Part shown: piece after piece, positions 1 to 12,285 of the stretch
Layout: every line of letters starts with the position of its first letter
Position numbering within the stretch: the stretch's first letter is position 1
Assembly: GCA_011503125.2 (NCBI GenBank)
Contig: WWBZ02000051.1
Location: 2,480,001 to 2,544,000, forward strand
Length of the DNA: 64,000 nucleotides
Direction: 5' to 3'
Source of the DNA: Botryosphaeria dothidea
Taxonomy: Eukaryota; Ascomycota; Dothideomycetes; Botryosphaeriales; Botryosphaeriaceae
Notes under the pieces: model-generated
The model's input: the letters and a program-made list of their open reading frames with translations, nothing else
Databases searched by the model: none
What the model was told of the DNA's origin: nothing
Program-made: the position numbers and the translations under genes

Positions 1-134
1 GCATCGCAGCCCATACAGTCACTACAGGTCTCTACCAGTAACACGTTCTTTCAGACAAACAGACTCCAACACCTCTCTTGACTTTTACTACGAATACCCC
101 GGTCCTTGCTTTGCCAGCTACTCAAGTCGACATC

Positions 135-1041
135 ATGCGTGCATTCAGTCTCTTCGCCGCCACCCTAATTTCTACTGCTTTGGCCTCTCCCGTGGTCAAC
201 CTCGCGCGGTAAGTCGCCATCTGCTACGATCTCGGCGGGATCAACCGGAACCTTTATGGGTAGCGGTGTAGCTTGATCGCCATCTCCGCCTGTGCTTTCC
301 TGATCAGCCTCCGCAAAAACTATCGTGTCCTCTCTGCTGACACAGGTAATCACAGTCAATGCGTCCCTCAAGTCGCATCTTCGGGAACGACTGCTCAGCC
401 AGCTGATCCCCAAGCTCGGATGTGGTTGGCTTTGCACAATGCTCACCGCGCCAACCATACCGACACCTGCTCGGTCGTCTGGGACCAGCAGCTCGCCAAC
501 GAGGCCATGATTTCCGCACAGCAATGTGTGTTCCAACACACCAACTCTGGCAAGTAAGTTGATGAAGCTGTTTCCATCAATTTTAACTGCTCTTTAACAC
601 ACCATGCAGGGATTATGGACAGAACATGGGAGAGGCAGGTGCAGGCACGGCACCCGCCGCGTTCACGAGCATGTACTACGATGAAGTTAAGAACTTTGGT
701 GCCTACTGGCATCAGGCTAGCGTGCCGATGAGTGAGCCGATCGTGTTGCACTTCACGCAGGCAGTGTGGAAGAAGACTACCTCCGTGGGATGCGCCATCA
801 ACAACTGCGGCAGCATGTACCTCTCTTACTGCAACTACCGCGGCCCAGGTAAGTGCATTCCACACAGGTGCAACGACACTTTCCACTAATAGTTTTTTCT
901 AAAGGCAACTACGATGGCGAGTATGCGGACAATGTCGGCGATTTCGTGGCAAGCCCTCTTCCTCCCATCTGCTCTGAGATTGGCTCGTATGGAACCGATG
1001 GTAGTTGCATTACGGACGACCAGCTTCTGCAGCATTTCTAA
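135..1041 (+). CDS. Secreted CAP (PR-1/SCP-like) protein
   Basis: Four exons: 135-208, 356-553, 610-848 and 905-1041, all with GT/AG borders that keep frame. The protein begins with a signal peptide (MRAFSLFAATLISTALA) and is then a single CAP domain. Visible hallmarks are the LHNAHR motif near the start of the domain (the HNxxR-type helix), the sequence HFTQAVWKKT, which is the first CRISP signature, and YCNYRGPGNYDG, the second CRISP signature. About 200 residues, normal for fungal PR-1-like proteins. Characterised members (yeast Pry proteins, Fusarium Fpr1) are secreted sterol or lipid binders, and some affect virulence; a role here is inference. The first intron acceptor was chosen at 355 rather than 345 because only that one preserves the frame. 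Confidence 0.88.
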
Positions 1042-1452
1042 GTCTAGGGCGATCCAGCAGACCCAGGGAGAAAGACCTATGTACTCCCGGATTCACGGGT
1101 ATCATCCGATAATTTCATGTAGTGAGACGTTTTAATAGCTAATGATTCGAACCGCCATGCTGACAATCATGCAATTTGTGTGTAATGAGAGCTTCCACTG
1201 ACGTAAAAAAAAAAAATGGTATAGCGTGTGTGGTTCATAATGAGCAGGTATATCCGAGAGATGGAGGAATAAAGGTCTTGCAGCAACATGGATCAGGCTT
1301 TGCGCCCAGGGAGTGTGAAAGTCACGTGAATTGACTTCGAATGTTCCAAGGACAGAGAGCTCTCTAAGCTTCTACTAAACCATGTCTCAGAAACACCAGT
1401 CCTTGAGGAACCAAGACCATGAGGCCCTGCAGCATTTCGCAAGAACATCCGT
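1042..1452. other. Intergenic, convergent 3' ends
   Basis: Sequence between the ends of the CAP gene and the monooxygenase gene. It contains a 12-base A run near 1206 and no coding signal on either strand. Confidence 0.6.
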
Positions 1453-3086
1453 CTACAGCCGCGCTCTGATCTGCCCACCGTTCTCCTTCCCGGCCCTCTC
1501 AGCTTCACTCTTCCACCAATTCAGCCTTATCGCCAACACCTCCTCGAAAGTCCGCAGCCACTGCTGGTCGAATTTCGGCAGTACTCGTCCCGTCGTTCCA
1601 GGAGCGGGATCACCAGCAATCGCCCGCAGCGCCTCGAAGTACGCCTCCCAATCAGGTGCGAGCGTGTAGAAGGGCTTGCCCTCACCACGCTCGGCGAGGC
1701 GGTCTTTCTCCCATTGGAGCATCTCCTCCCTCGAAGGCAGAGCGGCACGGCCCGCCAGCACGCGTGCAGCCGCCACGGCCTGGTACTCGAACGCTCGGAA
1801 GGTGAAGCCTCCGGTCACCTGTGGGGATTCTTTTGTCAGTCAAAGCCGAGGCGCGTCTGTGGAAGTTGGCCTTACCGCGCCGATGTAGATGACGGTTGGG
1901 TCCGCGATGTTGAAGACATGCAGATACAAGCCAGGGATCCGGCGGTTTTTTATCTCGATCTTGGGCAGGAAAGGCAAGCTGAAGTCGTACCCGGTGGCAA
2001 AGACGACGTGGTCGATGTCTGACACCGATGTTCCGTCCGCGAAGTGGATGGTGCGGGAGTCTGCGTCGAAACGTTTGATCTCTTTCTTGATCTCAATGTT
2101 CGGATGCGTGAAAGGCACCCAGCCGAAATTTGGAAGGGGTTGTCTGAGCGAAGCATAGACCGGTCCCTGCACGACGTCTTTGATGTCGTGCAGAACGTCC
2201 ATCGCGGAGATGGATCCACCTACAACCACAACGCGCTGGATGCAATGTCAGAGTCGGATAGGTACAGAGCACTCGGAATCGGAACTGACCTTGTTTCTGA
2301 AATCCTCCGGATTCCGATAGTGCTTGCTGTGAGAGATCACTCCGGGGTAACGTTCGCTGAACTCAATCAAGCCTGGCAATCTCGGAATGAACGGAACATA
2401 GTAGTGACCGGAGGCCACCACTAATGCATCAAACGTCTCCTGCCACCAATAATCTTTCGTTTTCCCGGGGATTTCTTTCCGCAAAGTCAGGACCCACTCG
2501 TTCCCTCGTTTTTCAGCAAGCTCGACTGTCGTGCTAAACTCGACAAGTTTCTCATGTCCGGCACGGTGGAAGAGGCTCTCAACCCAATCTCTGATCACCT
2601 CGCGATGCCTGAATGGGGCATTTGGTCCAAATCGTGCCAGGCTTGGTTCCGAGATGATATCCGGGAATGGCTCCTGCGTGTAGCTCATCACCGATGGTGG
2701 GATGTTGCTGTGCAAATGGCCCCAGACAGCCGTATCAGTGAAGCGACGCTGATGGCTGTTGACGCTTTCCGACTTCGAGGTCTCCGCTGGGAACGTGGTT
2801 GGAATTTGCACCGGGACATCGGCCGTGCGGTCCAAAAGAGCTTTCAGAGAAGGGATCTTCGGTGGAAGTTCCGGAGTGAAGACCCTGCGAGGATAGTCAG
2901 TGGAAATCATGAGTATTGACGTTGGTGTAGGCTAGGAATAGCTACGTACCATGTGCCCCCAAGTAGAGATTTTCTCTCAAAGACGCGAATGGTGTCGAAC
3001 GCCTGCTCTTTCGCCAATGCATCGACGGCAATTGCTCCTGCTGGGCCGGCACCGATGACGGCCACTTTCTTCACCTTCCCGGGCAT
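1453..3086 (-). CDS. Flavin-containing monooxygenase (FMO-like)
   Basis: Four exons spliced in frame; ATG at 3086-3084, stop at 1453. About 500 residues. The N-terminus has the FAD-binding VAVIGAGPAG motif, followed by the ERKSLLGGTW segment typical of class B flavin monooxygenases. A second dinucleotide-binding motif, VVVVGGSISAMD, starts the third exon and would bind NADPH. The FATGYDFSLPFLP segment is the usual ATGY motif of the family. Members oxygenate nitrogen or sulfur, or perform Baeyer-Villiger or hydroxylation chemistry, and are common tailoring enzymes. It lies about 3.2 kb beyond the 3' end of the PKS on the same strand, so a tailoring role is plausible but inferred. All splice joins restore conserved sequence and the gene looks intact. 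Confidence 0.88.
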
Positions 3087-4204
3087 ATTTTCACTACGGA
3101 TATGATTAATCTCTAGATAACAGATTTCCTGGGGATTTTTTGATTTTTTTATGGTCATCACAGACAAGCTCAAGCTTAAATACAACGCCAGGCTGCGAAG
3201 CCCGAGATTTCTTCAAAAGGTCCCGATGACATTATAACCTGCATGAATTACGAAGCCGGTCTGATTAACTGTTTAACAATAGGCCGGCGGGAAGGGCCCA
3301 TTGTTCTTATCAATGTTTCAGTGTAGGAGGCAGACTGGTTGGCCTCGGCTGGGCGCTGAGGTTTGGATTCCCCGCAATGACGCGATCGCAACAAAAGTCT
3401 CGTATGCTGCCGTGCTCGGATGTTCAAAATGGCGCAAGAAGCTTAACCTCAATATAGAGCTTCAAACTTCTTACTGCTTATCAGCTCCACATATATTGAG
3501 TCAAGTTGGCTTTGGAATCAGGTTCTTGTTTTGTACGAAACATTAAGGCCTCAAGTCGTACTCAACAGCGATCAAACAACAACGCTTCTAATTAAGTTTC
3601 TTTGTGTGACTTATTTTTCGAAGCCATGGTTGATCAAAGTCGTTTTCATCTTACGAGTCCCGGAGCTCTTAGCAGCTTCAAATACCATGATGCCCTTGTT
3701 CTTCGACGCTTGTGCATTAAGACTGGTTTTGGTAGCGAGAAACCTTTCTACGGCTTACACATGACCATTTCTCACTGTGACTGGCAATTAAATCTTGCCG
3801 TAATAGTTTAATTCTCTGTCTTTGACTTGTGAGCCTGCTATAAGGAGCTTAGTCCCGATTCCGATGTGGCCCGACTCTGCTGCTGCTTGTAATGCTGTTC
3901 TGCAAATCATCCTGCACGCTGAAGCATTAAAATATACGACTGCTACAAGCAAAGCAATTTCACATGAGACTGCCACTCACGGTAAGTGGCTATTCTTCCG
4001 ACCTGTGTCTTGTTGAAAGGTTGTGCGTCATATAGTTACAATGAATAGTCTAGCCCGCCAGAAGCGTATGAGGCGAAGACCTTCCATGGTATCCTCGAGA
4101 CGCCCTGCCAATACCATCAAATTCTTCTACCTTTCTGCAAACTCCAAAACAACTAGCTCTCAGGAGAGCATTCCGTGTGGTAAACTTAACGAGCCCGGCC
4201 CGAA
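3087..4204. other. Intergenic region without recognisable gene
   Basis: Somewhat AT-rich compared with neighbouring genes. Only short open frames without recognisable domains are seen on both strands. It includes the monooxygenase promoter at its left end. Confidence 0.55.
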
Positions 4205-5320
4205 CTACCCGCTGCCAGCCCCGAAGAGATTTCTCAATGGCGTTTTAGCATCGGCCTGGAACCCTTGAAGCATCTCCAGTAATTCTGAGATCCCCTCGTT
4301 AAGCCAATATCCTCTCTTTCGTAAAACTCCTACGGCCAAACTTCGAGTATCTTGAGCTTTCTTGTACCCCCTGACGTTGAATAGTGCCGTAACGGCAAAT
4401 AAACACAAACCAATCAGAATTAGCCGCACCTGTGCTGCAAAAATTAAGACGATAGGATACCTAGAATATCGAAAAGATCGCTTGACCCATTCTGGCTCGC
4501 TCGTGGCTTGCAGGCTCACCTGCATTGCTGTGAGCACGAGTCCGGTATAGATAATGAATGTAGCAATGAGTCTCTTGTTCCCTTCGAAAATGCGGTCTAT
4601 CAGGGATGTTGTGGGCCAGCTGTACCATCCGTACCCATTCAGCCCCGAAAGCACACTGGTTATTGTTAGATTCAGGTCTCCGGATTGGTAACGCCGATGG
4701 CATTGCCCTCTTGTCACACGATCTTCTTGCTCGATGATCTCTCTTTCGTTGTCCAATCGCTCCCGATACTGCGTGCAGTCGGTGCATTCTGTCTTTATCT
4801 CTTTTGAGATCGATTTGAGCATTGACCAGCTGTCATAATGGCGTTTCGATTTGGATTGTTTGCGATGGAGATTGGTTCCCCCTCTGAGTTGCTTGTAAAG
4901 CTCGAGCCATGTCTCCCAGCCACCACCTTCCTGGGTGTGCAATGACCGTGGAAGTAATTGCTTCTCGGTCGCAATCATGAAGTCCAGCTCCGAATGAATT
5001 AATCGTGGGTACGAGTAAAGCAACCCTTTAGTTTTCTGTTTGAGTTTATGGAAAGGCAGACCCGTTTGAACGACTAATGACGGTAGTGGCTTGATGAAGT
5101 GCGTCGGTGGTTGAGATTTCCAGGTGAAATGGAGCCCAGGATCATCCACGCGAATAATTTCTCGTCCGAGAATGGCCACAGCAGATAGGGTATGGTAATT
5201 ACCAATAAACCCAGCCCAACCCAGCTTAGACCGTATCCCAACTTCATCCAGGAGGTGAAATAGCGGAGTATCAAGGTCCGCTTCAAGTCCTTGGTCCATG
5301 AAAGGGGTTGTTGGATGCAA
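4205..5320 (-). CDS. Hypothetical membrane protein, possibly frame-shifted at its N-terminus
   Basis: An uninterrupted frame of 371 residues with no function I can name. The middle is charged and contains a paired-cysteine segment, TECTDCTQYRERLDNE. The C-terminal third has two strongly hydrophobic stretches, LIATFIIYTGLVLTAMQV and a second about 45 residues later, which look like membrane helices. Upstream, a different minus-strand frame (5074-5454) encodes GYGLSWVGLGLLVITIPYLL, an excellent transmembrane helix preceded by a basic segment. The true N-terminus may therefore use that frame, with either a missed intron or a frameshift near 5100-5200; I found no convincing donor/acceptor pair that joins the two. 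It sits between the monooxygenase and the PKS, which does not by itself imply a biosynthetic role. Confidence 0.5.
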   Translation of the reverse strand: MHPTTPFMDQGLEADLDTPLFHLLDEVGIRSKLGWAGFIGNYHTLSAVAILGREIIRVDDPGLHFTWKSQPPTHFIKPLPSLVVQTGLPFHKLKQKTKGLLYSYPRLIHSELDFMIATEKQLLPRSLHTQEGGGWETWLELYKQLRGGTNLHRKQSKSKRHYDSWSMLKSISKEIKTECTDCTQYRERLDNEREIIEQEDRVTRGQCHRRYQSGDLNLTITSVLSGLNGYGWYSWPTTSLIDRIFEGNKRLIATFIIYTGLVLTAMQVSLQATSEPEWVKRSFRYSRYPIVLIFAAQVRLILIGLCLFAVTALFNVRGYKKAQDTRSLAVGVLRKRGYWLNEGISELLEMLQGFQADAKTPLRNLFGAGSG

Positions 5321-6254
5321 GGTCTATGTCTGGAGCCAGGTAAGCAGGGATCCGCGCCGCAGATTGCATTGCTGCAGGACACGTGGCGGAGGAAGGCAAT
5401 GTATGCCTCAGGTCTTCGAGCCTGACATTGATCTTGGGGTACCCTTGGCCTCAATCTATTTCACAAAGAATATTAGTCTGCGTCATTTGAACCATGGCCA
5501 GAATCGATGGAGGGCTTCCAATAGGTGGTTGGAGCAGGGCATGTGGTCTTTCTTCAACCTACAAAGGGACAACTTACTGCCCGGGTGTACCTTTCTCTGC
5601 AAATGAGCAATATCTCTACTTGAATCTGGAGTCAGATGTGTATTGCTTGGATCCACGGTTGACGAGTGAGTTTGGTCGACAGGCAGTCCTTCAAGGGAAG
5701 GCTGAACATTTGTCCATTATATAGATGTAGCTCGGCCTTGCCTAGGGTGGTTCGCAACCGACTCCCCGCCAACATATCCGCGCAAGCCACCTCGGCTCCC
5801 AGAACATGAAGTGATAAATATCTCTGCTGTTCTAGCTCCAATTAGTGGCCTTGCAAGCAGAGTATGCTGCATCACGTTGCTTTCGAACAATGTTGAATGC
5901 AGCGTTGACGCAAACCCAGCCTACCTGTCGTCTTATCTCAGCTTTGTCATAGGACTTGCCGACCGTATTATGCTTCCTGTTGCCCAGCGCCGTCTTGGCG
6001 GGCGTTTATCCAAGAGATGTGATGCAAACATACATGCACTATGGAGAGCTCAGCTGAAGGTGCATAATGACAAAGCAAACTCATGCAATCTGGACGAAAA
6101 GGTGAATTCAATAGTTCCATTACAATCTACTCTATTGCTACTCTCGTAACTGTCTATGAGTCGTTAATCATCACGTCAAGTGGGAAATCTATAGACCAAA
6201 AATAAGGAAAAGAAAATAAGACATTAACATTAACGAGATCTTCCCAATATTTCT
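5321..6254. other. Intergenic region upstream of the hypothetical gene and beyond the PKS stop
   Basis: No recognisable coding sequence. AT-rich near 6180-6250, consistent with the PKS 3' untranslated region on the minus strand. Confidence 0.55.
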
Positions 6255-9200
6255 TTAGTTCTGCTCCGTGAGCTTCGTGTAGAACCACTCAACCAGATGC
6301 ACGACGGTAGGATGGTTCCAAGTCAGGGTCGGCGGCACCTTGATGCCCATGCCCGCCTGCAGTTTCTGGCGCAGCGCCACCGTCATGACGCTGTCCACGC
6401 CCAGATCCGACACGGCGGCGCGCGGGTCCACCTCCTCGATGTCGCCGATCATCAGCACGGCCGCGATGCACTCGCGAATCTTGACGTTCAGCCAGGCCTT
6501 CAGCTCCGGGCCGCCCGCCGGCCGCGCCTCCGCGTCCTTCTTCGCCTCGGCGTGGGCCCCGGAGGCTGCGACGGCGGAAGGCGCGCGGCGCGGCGCGACC
6601 TGCTCGATGAGTGGGATGGGCGCGGGCTCGCCCTGGTCGAGCGCCTGGATGCGCGTGACGACGCCGTGGTCGAGGTCGTACTTGGCGAGGTGCTCCCACG
6701 CCTTGAAGCCCTCCTCGCGCGTGATGTCGGTGATGCCCTTGGCGTTGAACTCGACCTGCAGGAAGTCGGTGCTGGTGGCCATGCCGAGGCCGCGCCACGC
6801 GGTCCACTGGAAGGCCACCGCGTTGTCGCCTTGCACGCGGCGGTGGGTGGCGAGAGCGTCGAGGAAGGCGTTGGAACTGCCGTACGGGCTCTGCCCCGCG
6901 GTGCCGACGAGCTGGCCGATGGACGAGAAGAGCACGAAGAAGTCGAGGGTCGCGGGCGGGAAGGCCTTGTGCAGGGCGAGCGAGCCGGAGACCTTGGGGC
7001 TGAAGACGCGCTCGAAGGAGTCGGCGGTCGTGTCGAGGATGAGGTTGTCTTCGAGGACGCCGGCGGCGTGGACGACGCCGAGGACGGGAGGGAGGGACAG
7101 GCGGTCAAGCGCGTCGAGCAGCTGCTGGTGGGCATCGTCGGCGCCGATGTCCAGCGCGACGGCGTGGATGGTGGCGCCGGTCTTCTCGAGCTTCTGGATC
7201 TTTTGGACGATGGGGCCCATGTTCTCGGGAATCTTGTGCCATGTCCTGCGCAGCGGCAGAGCGCGGCGAGAGATGACGACGATGCGGCGCGCGCCTTTCT
7301 CGACCAGGAAGTCAAGGACCTCCAGGCCCAGATCGCCGAAACCTCCGGTAACGACGTAAGTACCTTCGGGCTTCGGTAGCAGGGTCTTGGTGGATTCGGC
7401 ATCATGGCGCTGATCCCTGGACAAGGGACGCAGGCGGTTGACTCTCGGCAGTCCATCCTCGATACGGATGACGTCCTCCTCCTGGACGTATTTGATGGCC
7501 ATGCTCGGGAATTGAGATCCCTCGTTATCAATCAGAGCGCCCCAAGTATCTGGGTGCTCCTGAGCGGCGATGCGGGCCAGACCGAACAGAGAACCTTGGG
7601 CAAGGGCGGTGTAAGAGTCTCCCTTGTGGACCTGGTCGGTGATGACGAAGAGCTTGGCGGCGGCAGATGACTTGACCAAATGCTTGATGATGCTGACCGT
7701 CTCCCACACGAACTTGTGAGTGGCGGTCGGTACATCCTGCAGGGACGACACCTTGCTGGGCAGGTATACCACGGCGGATCCCTTCTTCTGCAGAGTAGAC
7801 AGGACCTCTGGCTTGCCAAGCTCCTCGGCTGACTTCAACTGAGTTACCTGCGGAACTTGTCTCTTCACCTGGCTGGCGTACTGCTCCAGGAGGGCGGCGT
7901 CATCCGAAACGAGAGCAACGTGGGTCAGGGGCACCGGCTTCTCCGAGAAACGCGGCGGAATCCAGGCGATCTGGTGGACAAGACTTTCGACGCTGCCGCT
8001 GATGCCTGAGGCAGCCTCGACGTCGGAGAACCTCATGGACTGGAACTTGGCAATCATTTCTCCCTGCTCGGTCAGGACGCTAACGTGGGCGGCCGGGCTT
8101 ATATCGTCGGCGGCCTCCTCGACGAAGAGGTAGCCGACCTTCGGCGGCGGGCTGTCAGACAGGAGAAAGACTTTATCGATCTGCGAGACAATGCGCATGC
8201 GAGGATCGTTGAAGAAGATCGTCGAGCCGACCGAAGTGGCGGCATCGAGGAACGGCGCCCAGGACTGCGGATCCCAGTCCATCGAGTCAGATTCAGGGTC
8301 CATGTCGACCCGGACCATCATCTCCTTTTCATTGCCGTAGTGCTGGGTCACCTGCCAGGGGAAGGCGATGCCCGACACGCCGATCTTCTGCAGGTAGGTC
8401 CACGAGAAGTCGTTGGGCAGGATGGTGCCGATCCGCTTCTTGATGCCCTCGACGTCGAAGGTTTGCTTGGGAGGCAGCTTCTTGGCGGCGCTCCAGCGAG
8501 CAGAACTGTGCGGGATCCAAGAATGCTCGAGGTCGTCGGCCGAAGCGTTCTTCTGCTCAAGACGAGAGGAAACTTGGATTTCGTCGCCCTGAACAACGAC
8601 CTGCACTTCCCTCTTGTCACTGCTCATCGAGACGGGCACCTTAAGCATGATGTCGGAGATGACCGTTCCGCCGGTTGCATGGTGGAAAGTGTTGACATAA
8701 ACGGCGGCTGGAATGATCTCAGTGCCGTCGAGCGGGTGGGTTCCAGGGAAAGGCTTCGTCTTGTCGTCGAGCTTGGTGGTGTAGAGAACGGTATCCGTAC
8801 CGGCAATAGGGGTACGCTGGCCGAGAATGGTGTGCTTCTCGACATCGTGCTGCAAGCCCTCGCCGGTTGGACCGGTCTCAACCACCCTCCAGTACGGTTT
8901 CTGGTTCCATGGAGTTGGCGGGACTGCAGGTGACCAGTTGCGGCCAAACTGAGCCTTGAAGTTGACCTGCGACCCCTTGGTCCAGAGCTGAGCAATGGCG
9001 TGCTGAATGCTCTTCTCAGCCGACGCATTCCTCTTCATGGTACCGATGGTCGCCGCCTCGTTCAGATCGCGCTCAGCAAGCGTCTCGTTAATCGAGTGCG
9101 TGACAATTGGGTGTGTCGACACCTCAAGGAAAACACGGAAGCCATCCTCGACAGCGGCGTTAACGGCAGAAGTCAGCCAAACTGGGCTGATCATGTTGTT

Positions 9201-11673
9201 GACCCAGTAGTCGATGTTGCGCAGGCTGTCGGCGCGCGGGTACGAGTTGGAAGTCGAGTACAGCGGGACAACCGGCGGACGGGGGTTAAGAGACTTGGAC
9301 AGCGCCTCAGCCAAGGGGTCTGCCAGCTTCTCGAGCATGGGACAGTGGAAGGCAATATCAGTCTTGACCTGGAAAGTCTTGATGTTGCGCGCCTTCAAGC
9401 TCTCGACATAGTCGGCGAGAGGACTAGCCTCGCCGCTAACCACACACGAGTTCGGAGAAGAGTCAATGGCAGGCACAATGTCTCGCCTGCCGCTGAGCTC
9501 AGCTTGAATGCTGGCGAAGGGCAAGTTAACTAGCGCCATTCCACCCAAGCCCTTGACCTGTGCGTAGAGCCTGGCACGCCTTGTCACGACCAGTGCACCT
9601 TCCTCCGGCGTGAGACATCCGGCAGCGACAGAGGCAGCGATCTCACCAACTGAGTGGCCGATGACTGCTTGAGGCTCAACGCCCTTCGCCCTCAAAACTT
9701 GGCTCAGACCGACTTGCACAACGTATGTCAGGACCTGGATCCTGTCCGAGTCCTCGAACTCGCCAGTCTGCAGAGCCTTGATGGCCGAGTATCCCACCTC
9801 CTTCTGCACGATCTCATCGAGTGGCGCAGTTGCCTGCTGGAAGACTGAGTTCTGGAGCAGCTCCTTGCCCATGTCCGTCCACTGAGCACCGTGTCCAGAG
9901 AAGACCCACACCGCGTCCTTCTTGGTGGCATTGTCAAACACGCGGCCATCAGCAACCCATTCAGCCGAGGAGCCATTGGCAAACTTGCGTAGAGACTCCG
10001 CTGCCTCCTCGTGGCTGCTGACAATGAACGAGACGCGGTAGTGGTGAGGAGCGCGGCGCAGGGCAAGCGTTGCAGCAATGCCCTGGAGGTCCTCTGCCTG
10101 GCCTTCGCCAACGAGCCAATCTGCCAAAGACGCAGCGTGCGACTGCAACCTCTTCTCCTGCGGTGCGGAGAGGACCAATGTCACAGGTCCCGAAGAGGTG
10201 CTCTTGACCGGGGCAGGATTGGAAGGGTATTCCTCAATGACAGCATGCGAGACGGTACCACCATAGCCGTACGAGCACACGGCAGCGCGGCGGGGGCCCT
10301 CGGGCTCGATCCACTTCTTCCGCTCGCGGACCACCTTGAGGCCAGACTTCTCCCAGTCGACGCGGGTGTTGAGCTTTTGCAGCCTGGTTTGCGGCGCGAG
10401 TTCACCCTTCTTGACCGCCATGATGGCCTTGACGAGACTGATGGCGCCGGCTGCGGCCTCGAGATGGCCGACATTGGGCTTGATGGATCCGATGTTGGCC
10501 GGAGCGTCCACAGGACGGCCTTTGCCGTACACCGCCGAGATGGCGGAAACTTCCGTCGGGTCTCCCAAGGACGTGGATGTGGCGTGTGCTTCGATGTAGC
10601 CAACGCTCAGAGGATCGATACCTCCGCGCTCAAGTGCTTGCCGCGCAACGATCTCCTGCGCTTTGGCGTTAGGTGCCATGATACCGTTGGTCTTGCCGTC
10701 CTGCGCAATGGAACTGCCTTTCAGCACAGCGAGGACGTTGTCATTATCCGCAATGGCATCTGAAAGGCGCTTGAGAATGAGCACGGCGCCACCTTCACCT
10801 CTGGCGTAGCCGTGGGCGTCGTCGTCAAATGAAAGGCAGACGCCCTCGGGCGAAAGGGCGCCAGCCTTGCCAAGCATGACGAACAGTGCTGGAGAGCAAC
10901 AGACGTGCACACCACCGACAATGGCAACCTGAGATTCTCCGCTCTGAATTGCTTGCTTGCCCAGATGGATGGCAACCAGTGAAGACGCACACGCTGCATC
11001 CACTGCTGAGCTGGGGCCCATAAGGTCGAAGTGATAGGATATCCTGTTGGGGACACCGTGAGGCTGCGTGCCAATTCCCATCCACGCCTCGATATTGGGA
11101 ATGTCCTCCAGCAGGAGTCTCGAGTAGTCGTCCGAGTCGACGCCCATGTAGACGGAGGTGTCGGAGCCGGCGAGCGTTTTGGGGTCGATTCCCGCGTTCT
11201 CGAGCGCCTCCCACGACAGTTCGAGGCCTAATCTCTGGTGGGGATCCATCTGCTCTGCTTCCTTGGGAGAAATGCCGAAAAACGAGGCGTCGAAGTCCTC
11301 CAGGTTCTCGATGAAGTATCCTCTGTTGATTGCCTTGTCAATCTCTTTTGCGTTGCGCACATCTCTGCGGTACCACGCCTCCCAGCGCCTCTTGGGGATC
11401 TCTCCCGATGCATCCTTCTTGTCCATCAGGAATTGCCAGAGCTTCTCGGGAGTAGTGTTGTCTCCCGCAGCGCGGCAGGACATGCCAATGATTGCCACAT
11501 CGTCGGTGTGGGCCTTGGTATGTGGTCAATGGCTTGCATACGGGACTTTCGGATGGGTTGCTTACGGATTTGGAGGGACTGGAGGTGGCACTGAGCATGT
11601 CGAAGGAGCTGGAGTTGCTGGACGGCGGCACCTGGCCAGAGGCAAGCGTCGAGGAGGCGGGAGTGTTGGCCAT
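6255..11673 (-). CDS. Partially reducing iterative type I PKS, 6-methylsalicylate/mellein synthase type
   Basis: Two exons (11673-11566 and 11513-6255) with a 52-base intron; about 1788 residues, close to the known 6-MSAS length. Domain order from the N-terminus: ketosynthase from about residue 40, with nucleophile Cys211 in DAACASS and histidines in EAHATST and KPNVGHLEAA; acyltransferase with Ser657 in GHSVGEIAAS; dehydratase/thioester-hydrolase domain with His962 in HPLDGTEIIPAA; ketoreductase from about 1420 with TGGFGDLG; and one acyl carrier protein with Ser1744 in LGVDSVMT. There is no methyltransferase, enoyl reductase or separate thioesterase. This KS-AT-TH-KR-ACP layout is the one of 6-MSAS and of (R)-mellein synthase; the exact product (6-methylsalicylate, mellein or another small aromatic) cannot be told from sequence. 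The short first exon before the ketosynthase is Ser/Thr-rich. Neighbours include a regulator, an exporter and oxidoreductases. Confidence 0.96.
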
Positions 11674-11778
11674 TGTGGTGGCAAACGGGTATCTCTGAGT
11701 GGTATCTGGGTGGTCTCCTTCCCTCGGGCTGCGCTGGTCCTGTCCAGTGGCCTTGCATGCGGCGGTGGTGTCGCGCTG

Positions 11779-11797
11779 GCTCTTATCTCATGAGAGC
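11779..11797. promoter_or_regulatory. Inverted-arm element copy 1 (candidate regulator site)
   Basis: GCTCT-TATCTCATG-AGAGC: 5-base complementary arms around a 9-base core. It lies about 105 bases upstream of the PKS start codon. The core overlaps a GATA-type site and the palindrome CTCATGAG. The identical core recurs at 12056-12074. Confidence 0.5.
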
Positions 11798-12055
11798 TTG
11801 GTGGCTACGTCGTCCGAGAGCAGCTTCGCCGGGCCGCCATGAGGACAGTGATAAGACGTGGGGGATGGCCATTGGCGCTGGCAAGGCCCCCCAGTAACGG
11901 CTGTGGGGCTTTCTTCACGCTACGGGGAATTTCACGGGCGCTTCCGCGTGGGTTTGGGGAGGCATGGGGGGTGTGCTGCGGCGCGGGCGACAGCGGTCAC
12001 CGTTGTCGGTTCGTATTTCAGGGACAGGTGTTTGTGTCCCAGCGGGGCTAGCACC

Positions 12056-12074
12056 GCGCTTATCTCATGAGCGC
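12056..12074. promoter_or_regulatory. Inverted-arm element copy 2 (candidate regulator site)
   Basis: GCGCT-TATCTCATG-AGCGC: the same 9-base core as copy 1, with arms that differ from copy 1 at one position on each side in a compensating way, so both copies stay palindromic in their arms. It starts 277 bases from the start of copy 1, nearer the propeller gene. Confidence 0.5.
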
Positions 12075-12275
12075 ACGCGGTGTCGTGATGCAGCGGCACC
12101 GGCGCGGGCGATTCGACGAGCATGATGCTTACCACGATCAGCATGGGCGCCGTCCATCGCTCTTGGCCGGGCGGTTTAGCACAGGACCCTGACTCGGGGG
12201 GGAAGGCAAGCGAGGCCACAGGACCGGGCCCAGGGCTGCCGTCCGGCGAGCCGACGCTGGGCCATGATTCGGGTC

Positions 12276-12285
12276 CCAATATTGG
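12276..12285. promoter_or_regulatory. CCAAT palindrome
   Basis: CCAATATTGG, two abutting CCAAT boxes in opposite orientation, about 215 bases upstream of the propeller ATG. CCAAT boxes are bound by the fungal HAP/CBC complex; binding here is inferred only from the motif. Confidence 0.35.

Noticed and set aside
6297..7379. Long plus-strand open frames opposite the PKS
   Set aside because: They are antisense shadows of the GC-rich PKS coding strand, with Arg/Ala/Gly-rich composition and no domains.
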